Source: Lysinibacillus louembei
GTDB taxonomy: Bacteria; Bacillota; Bacilli; Bacillales_A; Planococcaceae
Assembly (NCBI RefSeq): GCF_033880585.1
Contig: NZ_CP137624.1
Coordinates: 558,001 to 622,000, forward strand
DNA: 64,000 nt
Direction: 5' to 3'
Below the pieces are notes generated by a model. That model was not told where the DNA came from. It was given only the letters and a program-made list of their open reading frames with translations, and made no database searches. The position numbers and the translations under genes are program-made. Positions 63,817 through 64,000 of this stretch are shown piece after piece (position 1 is the stretch's first letter; every line of letters starts with the position of its first letter).

Positions 63817-64000
63817 TTAGTTATGAATATAACGCTCAAATACGTCGCCATAGTCTTTTTTTACATATTGTTTCTTTTGCTGTAACAGCCATTCATGTGA
63901 AAACTTTGTAATGTCTTCAAAGGAGCTAGCAGGTGCTACCTCATTATTGCCGACACGACCTAATGCGCTAGCTGCAAGCGACAAGCTCTGTTTTGCTGAA
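63817..64000 (-). CDS. C-terminal part of an unidentified protein, cut by window edge
   Basis: About 60 codons reading QSLSLAASALGRVGNNEVAP, then ASSFEDITKFSHEWLLQQKKQ and ending DVFERYIHN. Too little to assign. Likely a sugar-metabolism partner of the following oxidoreductase. Confidence 0.55.
   Translation of the reverse strand, partial: SAKQSLSLAASALGRVGNNEVAPASSFEDITKFSHEWLLQQKKQYVKKDYGDVFERYIHN

Noticed and set aside
1-64000. tRNA, rRNA or riboswitch genes
   Set aside because: I saw no sequence that I could support as any of these on either strand.

Overview
The window looks like chromosomal DNA of a low-GC, spore-former-type Firmicute of the Bacillaceae/Planococcaceae (Lysinibacillus or Solibacillus-like). 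The evidence is AGGAGG-type ribosome binding sites, T-tailed hairpin terminators, frequent TTG/GTG starts, and gene families such as YdaJKLMN, Kbl, YczE, SE1832, CtaB and Spx. The assignment to a genus is inference. I see no rRNA, tRNA or CRISPR array.

Layout. 1-6090 (minus) is a ydaJKLMN-type exopolysaccharide operon with a degenerate GGDEF protein that keeps its c-di-GMP I-site; its ydaN is frameshifted and runs off the window. 6196-9473 holds kbl, a YczE-like membrane protein, a YbaK-type deacylase and a SprA-family metalloprotease-like protein. 9701-12520 is a VanRS-like two-component system with a D-Ala-D-Ala carboxypeptidase; both transcription units carry TCTTAAG direct repeats. 12727-15212 holds topB and an inverted fossil of a topB 5' end. 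A MATE pump and a chemotaxis receptor follow. 18507-25003 is an ABC transporter operon with a phosphoesterase, a DeoR regulator and a PHP phosphatase. 25198-29285 is a Sau3AI-like restriction-modification locus with a decayed companion gene and a relic of a second cytosine methylase. 29.3-43 kb is ordinary chromosome (secreted repeat protein, cutC, reductases, ABC-F, Spx/MarR, ECF sigma, TetR, CPBP protease). 43186-48886 is a second ABC transporter operon with a metallo-beta-lactamase-fold protein and a divergent LysR regulator.

49.4-59.2 kb is a visibly more AT-rich island and the most interesting part. A Rgg/PlcR/NprR-like (RRNPP) regulator is followed by an unannotated 41-residue secreted pheromone-like peptide. 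It faces, across a nested palindromic operator, a 37-residue peptide gene, a strong hairpin, and then a tight operon: PLP decarboxylase-fold enzyme, arginase-family enzyme, Cys/Met-type PLP enzyme, second PLP decarboxylase-fold enzyme, ABC exporter and GNAT acetyltransferase. I propose a quorum-controlled peptide natural product in which arginines of the small peptide become ornithine and are further modified by PLP enzymes. The right edge carries an integrase C-terminal relic. The chemistry is inference; the gene layout is seen directly.

59265-64000 returns to housekeeping genes (M20 dipeptidase, ctaB, NERD protein, Gfo/Idh/MocA oxidoreductase). Two unrelated 21-bp tandem arrays (23004-23102 and 61689-61766) both start exactly at the stop codon of the gene they follow, so each unit repeats an in-frame stop.
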